Under the pieces are notes generated by a model that saw only the letters and a program-made list of their open reading frames with translations, searched no databases and was not told the origin of the DNA. The position numbers and the translations under genes are program-made. Of a stretch of 64,000 nt of DNA, positions 10,535 through 20,926 are shown piece after piece (the stretch's first letter is position 1; the number at the start of each line of letters is the position of its first letter). Origin of the DNA: Idiomarina baltica OS145 (GTDB lineage: Bacteria; Pseudomonadota; Gammaproteobacteria; Enterobacterales; Alteromonadaceae); contig NZ_CH672407.1 in assembly GCF_000152885.1 (NCBI RefSeq), positions 64,411 through 128,410 of the forward strand. Reading direction: 5' to 3'.

Positions 10535-11284
10535 CTAAACACCAAAGCTGCCAGCTAACGTGCTCATGGTTAAGTTCCAACCATCGACCAAAACAAACAA
10601 CATTAACTTAAACGGGAGCGATACAATCATCGGTGATAACATCATCATACCCATCGCCATCAATACACTTGCAACAACTAAGTCAATAATCAAAAACGGG
10701 ATGAATAACATAAAACCAATCTGGAAGGCGGTTTTGAGCTCCGATGTAATAAATGACGGAATCAATATCGACATCGGAGTATCTTCTGGACTTTGAATAT
10801 TCGTCTCACCCGCAATATCGGCAAACGTTTGGATATCCGTCACACGCGTTTGCGCAAGCATAAAGGCTTTTAGCGGCGCTTTGGCGCGATCGACCGCTTC
10901 CATCGAGGTCACTTCTTCATTTAAGTAGGGTTGCAACGCCTTGTCATTAATTTCTGTAAGTACTGGACTCATAATAAAAAATGTCAAAAAGAGCGTGATA
11001 CCGATAAGCACCTGATTAGAAGGGGACTGTTGTAAGCCGATAGCTTGTCGTAAGATGGCCAAAACAACAATAATACGTGTGAACGACGTCATCATAATAA
11101 CCATCGCAGGGATGAACGTCAGCGCCGTCATTATTGCCAGAATTTGTAACGTGACAGAATACTCCTCGCTACCATCTGGATTAGTTTTTACCGTAACGGC
11201 TGAAATATCTTGCATCGCGTTTGCCACATCAGGAAGCAATAGTGCGAGTAGCACAAAACAACCTAAGAGAAGCTTTATTTTCAT
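10535..11284 (-). CDS. fliP: flagellar export gate protein FliP
   Basis: Core subunit of the export gate. It has a cleavable signal peptide (about residues 1-22, ending at PDVANA), then four hydrophobic segments with the family-typical stretch [17 protein letters not shown]. Length 249 is normal. The start codon overlaps the fliO stop by 4 bases (ATGA). Confidence 0.96.
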   Translation of the reverse strand: MKIKLLLGCFVLLALLLPDVANAMQDISAVTVKTNPDGSEEYSVTLQILAIMTALTFIPAMVIMMTSFTRIIVVLAILRQAIGLQQSPSNQVLIGITLFLTFFIMSPVLTEINDKALQPYLNEEVTSMEAVDRAKAPLKAFMLAQTRVTDIQTFADIAGETNIQSPEDTPMSILIPSFITSELKTAFQIGFMLFIPFLIIDLVVASVLMAMGMMMLSPMIVSLPFKLMLFVLVDGWNLTMSTLAGSFGV

Positions 11285-11643
11285 TGTTTTTCTTCTCCTA
11301 ACACAAAGTCATCGGGCAATTCTTTCAAACATTCGACGCGTTCAGGCGTGACACCTAGCAAGAATTTCTTGTCACCAATTTGCACCACGCTGATACGTTC
11401 TTTAGGCCCTAATGAAAGCGTCCCCATCAGCTTCATGCCCTTTGAGCCTTGAAATTTAACGTTGAATCGTTTTAATACCGTCGCTAATGCAATAATAACA
11501 ACAATCACTGCAATTAATGCGACCAGCATAGAAGCAATATCTTTTCCGCCAATAGGCGATGTTGCTTTGTCGACCTGAGCAAGCGCAGGGCTTGCCCAAA
11601 TACTAGCGCAACTTACGAATACGCTCGATTTGACTGATAACAT
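11281..11643 (-). CDS. fliO: flagellar assembly protein FliO
   Basis: Helps assemble the FliP ring. It has a signal-like N-terminus (MLSVKSSVF to SPALAQ), one membrane segment (about residues 36-58), and a cytoplasmic domain with [20 protein letters not shown]. The start is uncertain. The ATG at 11643 gives the best signal sequence and overlaps fliN by 41 bases, while an ATG at 11670 and a TTG at 11682 are also in frame. None has a strong ribosome site, so translation is probably coupled to fliN. Confidence 0.85.
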   Translation of the reverse strand: MLSVKSSVFVSCASIWASPALAQVDKATSPIGGKDIASMLVALIAVIVVIIALATVLKRFNVKFQGSKGMKLMGTLSLGPKERISVVQIGDKKFLLGVTPERVECLKELPDDFVLGEEKQ

Positions 11644-12025
11644 CAGTGAGTCGAATCCCAAATTTATCATTAACCACAACAACCTCGCCGTGTGCTATCA
11701 GAGTGCCATTGACCAACACATCGAGAGGCTCCCCAGCAACACGTTCGAGTTCCACCACCGAACCTTGGTTAAGCTGTAGCAAGTTACGAATACTGATTTG
11801 GCTACGCCCTACCTCCATTGAGATGGTAACCGGAATATCGAGGATCGCGTCTAATTTTCGCTTATCGCCATCATCAAGGCTCTCAGCATTCAATTCCTCT
11901 AGCTCTGCTGTTCGCACGCCCTCACTTTGCTTATCGGCATTATCCCCTGATTCGCCCTCTTCAGAAGCCGCCTGCTCAGCCATTGCCGCTTCCCAGTCGT
12001 CCATTTCATTGTCTTTATTGCTCAT
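11603..12025 (-). CDS. fliN: flagellar motor switch protein FliN
   Basis: C-ring component of the switch complex. It has an acidic N-terminal region of about 55 residues, then the SpoA/FliN C-terminal domain (about 60-137), with VTISMEVGRSQISIRNLL and [13 protein letters not shown]. Length 140 is normal. Located 31 bases after fliM. Confidence 0.95.
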   Translation of the reverse strand: MSNKDNEMDDWEAAMAEQAASEEGESGDNADKQSEGVRTAELEELNAESLDDGDKRKLDAILDIPVTISMEVGRSQISIRNLLQLNQGSVVELERVAGEPLDVLVNGTLIAHGEVVVVNDKFGIRLTDVISQIERIRKLR

Positions 12026-12056
12026 TTGTCTTCCTCAATCATTCAAATGCTGAATG

Positions 12057-13121
12057 CTATAAATCAATATCTTCTTCCAGTTGACGCAACTCTGCATCAC
12101 CGCCAATTCGGCGTCCACCTCGAGTCAGCATATGGATATCTGACTTAACAGTCTCGGGACGTCGAATCTTATCTGAAATTTTCAACGCAATATTGTCTCG
12201 TGAACGACCCATTTTCGCATGAAAGGTAGGCAAATCTTCGATAAATACCGTTAGATTATCAGGCACTTCAAGTGGAATAATATCGCCTTCCTCAAAGTCC
12301 ATAACCTCGCGCAATGTCACGTCGACATCAGCGAGCTTGGCAACCATTTCCACAGGCACGTCCATGATTTCGTCACGCAGCGCTTTACTCCAGCGCATAT
12401 CGGTATCTTCTTTATCCGATTGTACACCCGCATCCAACAGTTCACGAATCGGCTCAAGCATTGAGTAAGGTAAAGCGATATGAAAGTCGCCCCCGCCGCC
12501 ATCAAGTTCGATATGAAACGAACTAATAACGATAACTTCAGTCGGCGAAACGATATTGGCCATTGCCGGGTTAACTTCTGAATCCAAATACTCAAAGCCT
12601 ACGTCCATCACAGGCGCCCAAGCTTCTTTATAATCTTCAAAAATCAGCTTTAACAGCATTTGGATAATACGTCGCTCAGTAGGGGTAAATTCGCGCCCCT
12701 CAATCTTCGCATGATAGCGTCCATCGCCGCCAAAAAAGTTATCTACCAAGATAAACACCAAACGTGCTTCCATGGTAATTAAGGCGGTTCCTTTCAGTGG
12801 GCGAAAACGCACCATATTTAAACTGGTTGGAACGAATAGTGTATGCACATACTCACCAAACTTAAGCATTTGCACACCGTTGATAGACACCTCAGCGGTG
12901 CGGCGCATCATGTTAAACAGGCTTACACGCATATGCCTCGCAAATCGCTCATTAACGATCTCAAGCGTAGGCATGCGACCGCGGACAATCCGATCTTGCG
13001 ACGAAAAGTCATAGTCCAACGCTTCTGATGCTGCATCCGAGGATTCGACATCCTCCTCTTCGACGTCATCGACTCCGTGTAGGAGCGCATCAATCTCGTC
13101 TTGTGATAATAAATCGCTCAA
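12057..13121 (-). CDS. fliM: flagellar motor switch protein FliM (TTG start)
   Basis: C-ring protein that binds CheY-P and sets the direction of rotation. It has an N-terminal CheY-binding peptide (LLSQDEIDALLHG), a middle domain, and a C-terminal SpoA domain. The frame is open to a GTG at 13196, but that start lies inside fliL and adds 25 residues unlike any FliM. The family start (M-SDLLSQDEID) falls on a TTG at 13121, just after the fliL stop, so I chose TTG. The ribosome site is weak (GAGC). The resulting length of 354 is normal. Confidence 0.9.
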   Translation of the reverse strand: MSDLLSQDEIDALLHGVDDVEEEDVESSDAASEALDYDFSSQDRIVRGRMPTLEIVNERFARHMRVSLFNMMRRTAEVSINGVQMLKFGEYVHTLFVPTSLNMVRFRPLKGTALITMEARLVFILVDNFFGGDGRYHAKIEGREFTPTERRIIQMLLKLIFEDYKEAWAPVMDVGFEYLDSEVNPAMANIVSPTEVIVISSFHIELDGGGGDFHIALPYSMLEPIRELLDAGVQSDKEDTDMRWSKALRDEIMDVPVEMVAKLADVDVTLREVMDFEEGDIIPLEVPDNLTVFIEDLPTFHAKMGRSRDNIALKISDKIRRPETVKSDIHMLTRGGRRIGGDAELRQLEEDIDL

Positions 13122-13137
13122 AACACTGCTCGCTCTT

Positions 13138-13671
13138 TTATTGCATGACAAGGCCGGTAAAAAGCACTTTCTCCACCAAGCCTTCTCCCGTGACACTCTC
13201 GAGTGCGGAACGCACCTGTTTTAACGCAAGCTCTCTAATACGTTGCTTGCCTTCTGCTGTTCTCAGTTCGTCGGCAGTAGATGAACTAAATACTTCGTGC
13301 AAGGTACCCTCAATCAGTGGGATATGTTGCTTAGTCAGCTCTTCGCTACGCTCCCCTCGAACCATCAATTGCACATTAATTTGCACCGTTCGATCTCTCG
13401 AGTCACCCGGTACAATAAATACAAAGGGTCGAGGCATCCCGACATAGAGCGCATTACCCACTTGCGCAGGTTCAGACGTCATCTCTTCGCTTGAACCGCC
13501 TCCTGCCCCCATATCTGAAGCGCTCGAGGCTTGTTTAGTACCCATCAAAAACCACACTGCAACAATGATGATCACAACTAACAGAATCGCAGCAGCACCA
13601 ATGATCAGCCACTTTTTCTTACCGCCGGGCGCTTTTTCTGAGCTTTCTTCTTGGTTATCGTTTTCCGCCAT
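13138..13671 (-). CDS. fliL: flagellar basal body-associated protein FliL
   Basis: Inner-membrane protein that supports stator function at high load. It has a short cytoplasmic charged tail, one membrane segment (about 22-44), a Ser/Gly linker, and a periplasmic FliL domain ending LFTGLVMQ. Length 177. First gene of the fliLMNOPQR-flhB run, 71 bases after fliK. Confidence 0.93.
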   Translation of the reverse strand: MAENDNQEESSEKAPGGKKKWLIIGAAAILLVVIIIVAVWFLMGTKQASSASDMGAGGGSSEEMTSEPAQVGNALYVGMPRPFVFIVPGDSRDRTVQINVQLMVRGERSEELTKQHIPLIEGTLHEVFSSSTADELRTAEGKQRIRELALKQVRSALESVTGEGLVEKVLFTGLVMQ

Positions 13672-13742
13672 GGGTTGTTCCTAAACAAAGGTATAAGCTA
13701 ATACAGAGCACTATATATCGAAACAGGGATAGGTTTCATCCC

Positions 13743-15497
13743 TTACACATAGAAATCGAGTCGCCCCTGCTCGAGAAAGTCGTCTACCGCACCATCTAAC
13801 TGAAGGACAGGCTCTTCAGAATCACCATTATTTGCAAAACCTGTACCCCGCCCCGAACTTGATTCATTGCCTTGTCCACTTTGCTGCTCACTGACCGTGC
13901 TTTGCGCCAAGTTTAGGCCTTGCTGCTCCAACATCTCTCGCAAGCGCGGCATGGACTGCTCTATCGCATCACGAGCCTGAGCGGATTGCACTTGAAACTG
14001 TACGGTCGTCTGGTCGCCTTGCGTATGAATCCGCACGTGCATTGAACCTAATTCAGGTGGATCGAGACGGATGTCGGCGCGATTAATATTCTTCGAGACC
14101 ATCAGCTGAATACGCTCTTGTAGCTTTTGCGCAGTCTCTTGTTGTTGCAGATCTAACGGCTTGTCAGCAGCCGTTTGCGCTTGCGCCACTGACATACCGT
14201 CAACTTTGGTCATCGCTTGTTGGGTCTGCGTAATTGCACTCATATGCGCAGCTGAGGATTGCGTGTGTTGAGTTAGACTTGTATCCATGCCTGACCCCGA
14301 CACAGCGCTCAGTTCAGCCTCAGTTGCCATTCCCTGAGAGCGCGTGCTCCCATTATTAAGCTGTTCTTTTACAAACTTCGCCATCATGCTTTTATCAGCT
14401 GCCGGCTTTGTATCTTCATCTTTAACAGATTCAGAGGTGCTTTTGCCGTTATCAGATGAAGAAGAGCCTCCGCTCTTCTCGGTTGCATTTACCGAATCAA
14501 CGCGTTCAGACTGAGTTGATTTTGTGTGCAATGAAGCCGGAATCGTTGAGGCAAGTTGAACCTGTTTATCTGACTTCTGCAACGCTGACTGATAGTGATC
14601 AATCCAATTTGATAGTGTGCTCTTTTGTCCCGCATCAAATTGCTTAGACGTCTCAAGAGCCCCTTTTATATGATTCATCGCTTCGGTAAGCGATGCGTTT
14701 GGCTGTTGCTTATGAAATGCGTCGAGTTCCTTGGTTAGCCAATCCTTTTGCTCTGGATTCAGTTTCGGCATCTCTATCTCACTCAACATGGCGAGCGGCT
14801 CCTCAGAGTCCTCGTCAAGCATCGCCTCGATATCTGTCCATTGTTTCTTTTGATGAGGTTGAATCACCTGAGTCTCAAATTGGGCCAACTCAGCCATCAA
14901 ACCATCTGTCGCTTTATCAAGCGTTTCCTTGGGCATAAAGCCAGCTTGTTGTGCGTCGGCAACAACTTGCCGCATCTCTGCTATTTTTTGCGTCAGTTGA
15001 CTCAGCACGCCTTGCTGGTCAGCACTCAATTGTTCGTCCGATTGAAGTTGCGTGACGTCCGCATCGAGTTTCGCTAACCACTGCTCCATCTCATCTAACG
15101 TCGCCTGATCTTGCTTACTGATCTCAATCGAAGTTTCCGTGTCAGCATGACTTTCTTCGCTATTGATAAGTAAATCGCGCATTCGATCAATGGTTTCTAC
15201 CCAGTCCCGAGCCTCTGAAGCATGTTCTTTCGACGCTGACAGACGCTGACTAAGTGATGACTGAGGAAGCTCATTACTATATTCGGGCTTTTCGAATGCG
15301 CGGTGTGGACTATTAATGTCCACTTCACCACGGGCAAATAATTGCCGAGCACGCGGCTCCTCAGAAGCAGAAGGCATTAACTTGGCAAAGTCGCGACCGC
15401 TGACGTCCATCATATCCACATCAGTAAAATCTTTCGAGCTATCGCCTTTTACTGACGAACTGGACACGTTCGTGGTTAATTGAATAATCTGGGGCAT
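13743..15497 (-). CDS. fliK: flagellar hook-length control protein FliK
   Basis: Secreted molecular ruler that stops hook growth by acting on FlhB. The long N-terminal region is Gln/Ser/Asp-rich and low in hydrophobic residues. The conserved C-terminal Flg_hook domain is at about residues 465-550, with the family core DPPELGSMHVRI. Its 584 residues are within the variable range. A sigma-54 type promoter lies about 70 bases upstream, so it may be transcribed separately from fliJ. Confidence 0.92.
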   Translation of the reverse strand: MPQIIQLTTNVSSSSVKGDSSKDFTDVDMMDVSGRDFAKLMPSASEEPRARQLFARGEVDINSPHRAFEKPEYSNELPQSSLSQRLSASKEHASEARDWVETIDRMRDLLINSEESHADTETSIEISKQDQATLDEMEQWLAKLDADVTQLQSDEQLSADQQGVLSQLTQKIAEMRQVVADAQQAGFMPKETLDKATDGLMAELAQFETQVIQPHQKKQWTDIEAMLDEDSEEPLAMLSEIEMPKLNPEQKDWLTKELDAFHKQQPNASLTEAMNHIKGALETSKQFDAGQKSTLSNWIDHYQSALQKSDKQVQLASTIPASLHTKSTQSERVDSVNATEKSGGSSSSDNGKSTSESVKDEDTKPAADKSMMAKFVKEQLNNGSTRSQGMATEAELSAVSGSGMDTSLTQHTQSSAAHMSAITQTQQAMTKVDGMSVAQAQTAADKPLDLQQQETAQKLQERIQLMVSKNINRADIRLDPPELGSMHVRIHTQGDQTTVQFQVQSAQARDAIEQSMPRLREMLEQQGLNLAQSTVSEQQSGQGNESSSGRGTGFANNGDSEEPVLQLDGAVDDFLEQGRLDFYV

Positions 15498-15569
15498 AAT
15501 GTGTCACCTGTTAGGCACTGCCGCATATATTTGACGCTACGGCTAATCTGATTCGATTAATTAAAACTA

Positions 15570-15583
15570 GCAATATTTATACC
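15570..15583 (-). promoter_or_regulatory. sigma-54 type promoter upstream of fliK
   Basis: On the minus strand TGGTATAAATATTGCT carries the invariant GG and GC at exactly 10 bases. The GG is inside the last codons of fliJ (stop at 15577). It would drive fliK and the genes after it, probably through FlrC. Confidence 0.6.
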
Positions 15584-16032
15584 AGTTTTTGCTTTTTACC
15601 CCGTATAAAGCGTTGGGTGGAAAAATCATCGAGGTTTTTTTGTTCTTTTCTTGCCTGCAATCTTGCTGCTGCTCGTTTCTTGTTTTCTATCAGCAACTCA
15701 ATAGACTCCGCTTTTTGCCGTTGTGCTAGCCATTGCTGCTTACGCTGCTCGACCACCTGATTTAACTGTTGCAGCACGTTATGCATCTGCTCGATACCTT
15801 CATCCAGCTTGCCGACAAACGCGTGATATTGACCAAATTGAATAGAACGAATTCCACCTGCTCCGCGCGCTTGCAACTGATTCAAGTAGTCTAACCGATA
15901 CTGTACTAACCCATCGAGACGCTGTTGCTCACTCACTAGCCGTTGTTTAGCCTCACCAAAATGCTGCGCCAATTTGTCGGTGCGTTGCTGCTCAAGTTCT
16001 AACAACATCGTCAATTGTGATATATCAGCCAT
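15577..16032 (-). CDS. fliJ: flagellar export chaperone FliJ
   Basis: Soluble coiled-coil protein that links the FliI/FliH ATPase to the export gate. The whole 151-residue chain is predicted helical, rich in Gln, Leu, Glu, Lys and Arg, and ends in a basic tail. Placed 11 bases after fliI, the standard order. Confidence 0.92.
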   Translation of the reverse strand: MADISQLTMLLELEQQRTDKLAQHFGEAKQRLVSEQQRLDGLVQYRLDYLNQLQARGAGGIRSIQFGQYHAFVGKLDEGIEQMHNVLQQLNQVVEQRKQQWLAQRQKAESIELLIENKKRAAARLQARKEQKNLDDFSTQRFIRGKKQKLV

Positions 16033-16043
16033 AAAGACAATCC

Positions 16044-17381
16044 CTAACGCGAAGCGAACGCGCGTTGAGTCAACTGCTGGAGTTTCATGAGACTCTCATC
16101 GTAACTAATCACTTCATTCATACGCTGAGTCAAAAAGCCCTCAACCTGAGGTTGCATCGCTATCGCTTCGTCGATCTTAGCATCAGAGCCCTTACTGTAA
16201 GCCCCAATAGATATAAGGTCGCGATTACGACGAAACGATGAGTACCACTGTCGAACTTTTGTCGCTCGTTGCAGGTGTTCATCGGAAACAACCTGGGGCA
16301 TGACACGACTGATCGAGGCCTCAATATCAATGGCGGGATAATGCCCAGAATCGGCTAGCTCACGGTTCAGTACGATATGCCCATCGAGAATAGCACGCGC
16401 TGAGTCAGCGATAGGATCCTGCAAATCATCACCTTCAGTGAGCACGGTATAAAATGCCGTAATCGATCCTTGTGCGCCACCGCCATTACCCGCGCGCTCA
16501 ACCAAAGCCGGCAGGCGTGCGAATACCGAAGGGGGATAACCTTTTGTGGCCGGAGGTTCACCGACCGCCAATGCAATCTCACGCTGCGCCATGGCGTAAC
16601 GAGTTAAAGAATCCATCAACAGTAAAACATTCATACCCTGATCACGAAAATACTCGGCTACTTTTGACGCAGTTTCGCACCCGCGTAAACGCAATAGCGG
16701 TGACTGATCCGCAGGGGCAGCCACGACCACCGCCTTTTCCAATCCTTCTTCACCCAATATTTCATCAATAAACTCTTTGACTTCTCGACCCCGTTCACCA
16801 ATGAGTCCAACAACGATAACGTCTGCATTGGTGCCTTTCGTCATCATTCCTAGTAAGACACTTTTACCGACACCGCTACCGGCGAATAAACCCATGCGCT
16901 GCCCCTGACCGACAGTAATACATGCATTAATCGCGTTGACGCCGACATCTAGCGGCACTTTCACGGGTCGGCGATTAAGTGGATTGATAGGCAGGCTACG
17001 ATAGGCATTTTGATTGTCTGTTAATATCGGTCCCTTGGCGTCTAATGGATGACCTCGTGCATCAATTACACGGCCTAAAAGCTCTAACCCAAGCGGCAGC
17101 TGTTCGGTACGCGTTAGCGGTTTTACTTTGGCGCCCGGAACCACACCGTGCGCATCATCCATGGGCATCAAATAGCTAGTCTGACCTTCAAAGCCCACCA
17201 CCTCTGCCTCGATATCGCCATGTGCAGATTCGACTGCACACGTTGCACCAATAGGTGCCCGCACGCCGACAGCCTCAAACATAAGTCCGACCACTCGTGT
17301 TAGATAGCCGGATACCAATACTGGCGCAGGCTTCACCCGCTTTTTCAAGCTTGCAAAGTAATCAGTTAAGGTATCAGTCAT
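16044..17381 (-). CDS. fliI: flagellum-specific ATPase FliI
   Basis: F1-beta-like ATPase of the export apparatus. It has Walker A GSGVGKS in [15 protein letters not shown], Walker B in [15 protein letters not shown], and the family signature [16 protein letters not shown]. Length 445 is normal. Its start codon overlaps the fliH stop (TGATG), giving coupled translation. Confidence 0.97.
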   Translation of the reverse strand: MTDTLTDYFASLKKRVKPAPVLVSGYLTRVVGLMFEAVGVRAPIGATCAVESAHGDIEAEVVGFEGQTSYLMPMDDAHGVVPGAKVKPLTRTEQLPLGLELLGRVIDARGHPLDAKGPILTDNQNAYRSLPINPLNRRPVKVPLDVGVNAINACITVGQGQRMGLFAGSGVGKSVLLGMMTKGTNADVIVVGLIGERGREVKEFIDEILGEEGLEKAVVVAAPADQSPLLRLRGCETASKVAEYFRDQGMNVLLLMDSLTRYAMAQREIALAVGEPPATKGYPPSVFARLPALVERAGNGGGAQGSITAFYTVLTEGDDLQDPIADSARAILDGHIVLNRELADSGHYPAIDIEASISRVMPQVVSDEHLQRATKVRQWYSSFRRNRDLISIGAYSKGSDAKIDEAIAMQPQVEGFLTQRMNEVISYDESLMKLQQLTQRAFASR

Positions 17382-18127
17382 CAGCCGCCCTGCAATTTTT
17401 CAAAAATCAAGTCGACTCGGCTAGCAAGTGAGTAGTCCACGCTTGAGCTTTCTGTCGTCACGCGGCACCCGCCGCGCTCGAGTAGGTCATCCTTACTGAG
17501 CAACCACCCTTTTTCTTTTAATTCTTCTTCACCCAAGCTCGCTTGGATTACCTCAATATCGTCAGGATTGAGGTGAATGATCACTCGTTGATCGGTCACG
17601 GGAAGCACTTCAAGGGCCTGCTGAAATGCCTTTTTAACAATATCTTCATTATGCAGAGGTTCGTTTAAGCAGGCTGTTCGGGTCAGGGTGAAAACCAACT
17701 CTAATAACTCTTTTCGCAAGGTTTCGGTAAGTTGCTGTGTGGGCGCGGCTAAGCCATTCATCACTTCAATCAGAGCTTGTTCTGCCTCACTCATTTGCGC
17801 CTTGCCGTCAGCCAGCCCTTGCTCAAAACCTGCATGGAAGCCCTTCTCACGACCTTGCTCCACACCTTCTTCGTGTCCTTTTTCAAGCCCTTCCTGATGA
17901 CCTTGCTCAAAGCCTGCCTTAAAGCCTTCTTCCCGTGCGGCCTCGCGAATCTCCTCGAGCTGTTTCGCGGTTAAGGGTTCTGGCTTTTCTTCTTCGGGCT
18001 CAGGCTCCGGCGGCTCATAATGCCACTTTCGAGGTTTATTCAGAGCGTTGCGGCGCTCACCTGCTTTTAAATCTTCCGTGGTGATATCCGGCAAATCCCA
18101 AGTTTTCATCGTCGGACGCTCGCTCAT
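17381..18127 (-). CDS. fliH: flagellar assembly protein FliH
   Basis: Binds FliI and regulates its ATPase, anchoring it to the C-ring. It has a Pro/Glu-rich N-terminal stretch, then a run of GxxxG repeats at about residues 70-115 (GFEQG, GLEKG, GVEQG and so on), a helix-packing pattern typical of FliH. The C-terminal stator-like domain follows. Length 248 is normal. Confidence 0.94.
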   Translation of the reverse strand: MSERPTMKTWDLPDITTEDLKAGERRNALNKPRKWHYEPPEPEPEEEKPEPLTAKQLEEIREAAREEGFKAGFEQGHQEGLEKGHEEGVEQGREKGFHAGFEQGLADGKAQMSEAEQALIEVMNGLAAPTQQLTETLRKELLELVFTLTRTACLNEPLHNEDIVKKAFQQALEVLPVTDQRVIIHLNPDDIEVIQASLGEEELKEKGWLLSKDDLLERGGCRVTTESSSVDYSLASRVDLIFEKLQGG

Positions 18128-18151
18128 GATTGCAGGTTCCTAGCTACTGTC

Positions 18152-19198
18152 TTATAAAAACTCATCACCACCACCGCCGCCAAGCATAATTTCTCCGGCG
18201 TCGGCCAAGCGACGGGCGACTGCAAGAATGTCTTTTTGTGCAGCCTCGACGTCACTAATCCGTACAGGCCCCATCGCTTCTAAGTCATCTCGCAAGAGAT
18301 CGCCTGCACGCTTCGACATATTTTTGAAGATTTTTTCTTTGACCGAGTCATCAGCACCCTTAAGGGCTTTCTGTAACGTATCGCCGTCGACTTCACGCAG
18401 CAGCGTTTGAATGCCGCGGTCGTCGACATCGACTAAGTTTTCGAAGACAAACATCAGATCTTGAATTTGCTGACTCATTTCTTCGTCTTGCTCGCGTATC
18501 GCATCCATTAACTGACCTTCGATATTGGTATCGAGGTAGTTCATAATATTGGCAGCAGCCTTCAAACCACCCATCTTCGCCGCCTGCGCACCCGCTTGAC
18601 CAGCAAATTGTTTTTCCATGATTTCATTCAATTCTTGCAGTGCCGCTGGCTGAACTTCTTCTAAGTTAGCGATGCGCATCATCAGGTCTAATCGCACTTT
18701 TTCTGGGAACTGAGCCATAATCTCTGCACTTTGCTCAGCATCAAGATAGGACAGCACGATAGTTTGAATCTGCGGGTGTTCATTACGAATGATCGTCGCC
18801 ACTTGTTTTGAGTCCATCCATTTCAGCGAGTCGAGGCCCTTGGCACCACCGCCCATAACGATCTGTTCTATCAGGTTGCCTGCTTTGTCCTCGCCCAATG
18901 CTGAGGTCAGCGCCTTACGCACAAACTCTTCACTCTTGAAGCCAATGTTTGTAAATTTCTGGATCTCATCTAGGAACAAGTTGTGTACGGCGTTAACTTT
19001 GTCTTGATTAAAGTCTTCAAGGCTCGCCATTGCCGTGCCCACTTTCTGTACCTGCTTCGGCTCTAGGTGTTTTAGAATTTGCGCGGCGTCTTCCTCAGAT
19101 AGGCTCAGCAATAAAATTGCAGCCTTTTCCACGCCTTCAAGTTGCGTTACGTCAAATTCAGTTTCACTGCGTTTGGTGCGAATATCTGTATTAGGCAT
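18152..19198 (-). CDS. fliG: flagellar motor switch protein FliG
   Basis: Rotor protein that meets the stator. It has N-terminal, middle (EHPQ motif in RNEHPQIQTIV) and C-terminal domains, with the charged torque helix in DDRGIQTLLREVDGD. It ends in a Gly-rich tail. Length 348 is normal. The start overlaps the fliF end by 8 bases. Confidence 0.97.
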   Translation of the reverse strand: MPNTDIRTKRSETEFDVTQLEGVEKAAILLLSLSEEDAAQILKHLEPKQVQKVGTAMASLEDFNQDKVNAVHNLFLDEIQKFTNIGFKSEEFVRKALTSALGEDKAGNLIEQIVMGGGAKGLDSLKWMDSKQVATIIRNEHPQIQTIVLSYLDAEQSAEIMAQFPEKVRLDLMMRIANLEEVQPAALQELNEIMEKQFAGQAGAQAAKMGGLKAAANIMNYLDTNIEGQLMDAIREQDEEMSQQIQDLMFVFENLVDVDDRGIQTLLREVDGDTLQKALKGADDSVKEKIFKNMSKRAGDLLRDDLEAMGPVRISDVEAAQKDILAVARRLADAGEIMLGGGGGDEFL

Positions 19199-20903
19199 CT
19201 TCGTTTAACCACGCTTTTACTACTTGTGAAGAGAGTTCAGGCTCATTTGCAACCAATGCCCGTACTGCTTTCAACAAGTCTTCATCTTTATGTAAATCAG
19301 GAAGTTGTAAACTCCCATCAGGTCCAAAACCAACAGAGCTCTCATCAAATTGCGACGATAGCAAGTCGATAGTTTCATCACCCATCATCTCATCGTCTTC
19401 GAGCATTGAGTGAGCATCGTCTTCCAATTCTTGAGTTGGGTTAATCAGTTTCTTCAACATTGGACGGACAACAGCAAGAATGAGTACCAGAATGACCAGG
19501 CCCCCCATCACTAAACGAGCGGCACGCCAAAACCAAGGTTCATCCCACATTGCTGTTTCACCCGCGCCCAAATCAGGTAGCTGCGCGAACGGAACCGATA
19601 CAACTTCAATCGTATCACCTCGACTGAGGTCAAAGCCAATACCACCTTGTAATAACCGACGAATATTCGCTAACTGTTCAGGTGAGGCGGGTTGAGGCAC
19701 CTGCTCGCCATCCGCATTGGTTGTCATCGGCTGATTCACCGCAACCGACACGCTCAATCGCTCAATTGTCCCGCTTTGACTGCGCGTATAGCTAACGGTA
19801 TTGTCCAACTCATAGTTACGTGTTGCTTCACGATGCATACTCCCGGTCGCATCACGCTGACTACCTGCACCTGTGGCCTGTTCGGGAATATTTGATTCTA
19901 ATGGGGGCTGATTACTGAGTGCACCAGGAATACCACCGACGGCTGTACCAGCGCTGCGGTTCTCCACCGTCATTTCGCTACGAATGGCTGGCATGTCTGG
20001 GTTGTATAGCCGTTGTGTTTTTTCCGACTGCGTAAAATCCATTGTGACATCGACCTGCGCAGTGTAATTGTCATATCCCAATACCGGAATCAAAATGCTG
20101 TCAATTTTATTCAGGTATTCTTCTTCGCGTTTACGCTCTAACTGATACTCGCGGCTATTCGTGGCGGCTAATGCGCTTTGCGAACCAGAGTTCAAAAGCC
20201 GACCGTTTTGATCGGTGACAGTGACTTGTGAAGTTTCTAAACTCGTGACGGACGATGCAACCATATCGACAATAGAGGCGATTTCTTCCTCACTCAGTGA
20301 CTGATTACCTTTCACGTTAAGCATCACAGATGCTTTAGGTTGTTTCTCACGACGTGCAAATACGTTTTCTTTAGGCACGGCCAACAGCACACGAGCGGCC
20401 GACACTGCGCGCATTTCTTCAATTGCTCGTGCTAACTGAATTTCCCGGGAGTGGATCAAACGTTCACGCTCGAGTCGTTGACTCACGCCAAAACCAGGCT
20501 CACTCATTAAAATATCGGAGCCGTTGCTTTCCGATTGACCGTAATCCACACCGGCACGCGTTAACTGAAGTTTAACCGCATCGTAGTTCTCCTCAGGAAC
20601 CGATACCACATTACCGTCGACTTTATATTCGATATTGTTTGCGTCGAGATAATCTAAAGTACCAACGAGCTGTTCTGTTTCCATTTTTGCAAGAGGACGG
20701 AAAGTCGACTCTTGTGCCCAAAGCATAATGAAAATAGCGATGGCCACACAGATAGCAAGCGCCAAAATTACGACGACTTGGCGCAACATATCAAAGTTCG
20801 CCAACTTATCGACGATGCTTTGCTTTTCTCCTGACTGCCCGCTTGCGTCAGCAGCGCTGTTACCCGCGCCTTCTGTTACCATCAAATCTGTTGATTCAGC
20901 CAC
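19191..20903 (-). CDS. fliF: flagellar MS-ring protein FliF
   Basis: Forms the MS ring in the inner membrane, the base of the motor. Two membrane segments (about 44-64 and 457-477) flank a large periplasmic part with ring-building domains (FSRER-type core ARVLLAVPKENVFAR). The C-terminal cytoplasmic FliG-binding tail is acidic. Length 570 is normal. Confidence 0.96.
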   Translation of the reverse strand: MAESTDLMVTEGAGNSAADASGQSGEKQSIVDKLANFDMLRQVVVILALAICVAIAIFIMLWAQESTFRPLAKMETEQLVGTLDYLDANNIEYKVDGNVVSVPEENYDAVKLQLTRAGVDYGQSESNGSDILMSEPGFGVSQRLERERLIHSREIQLARAIEEMRAVSAARVLLAVPKENVFARREKQPKASVMLNVKGNQSLSEEEIASIVDMVASSVTSLETSQVTVTDQNGRLLNSGSQSALAATNSREYQLERKREEEYLNKIDSILIPVLGYDNYTAQVDVTMDFTQSEKTQRLYNPDMPAIRSEMTVENRSAGTAVGGIPGALSNQPPLESNIPEQATGAGSQRDATGSMHREATRNYELDNTVSYTRSQSGTIERLSVSVAVNQPMTTNADGEQVPQPASPEQLANIRRLLQGGIGFDLSRGDTIEVVSVPFAQLPDLGAGETAMWDEPWFWRAARLVMGGLVILVLILAVVRPMLKKLINPTQELEDDAHSMLEDDEMMGDETIDLLSSQFDESSVGFGPDGSLQLPDLHKDEDLLKAVRALVANEPELSSQVVKAWLNEDA

Positions 20904-20926
20904 AGCTCATTCTCCAACTAATTCGG

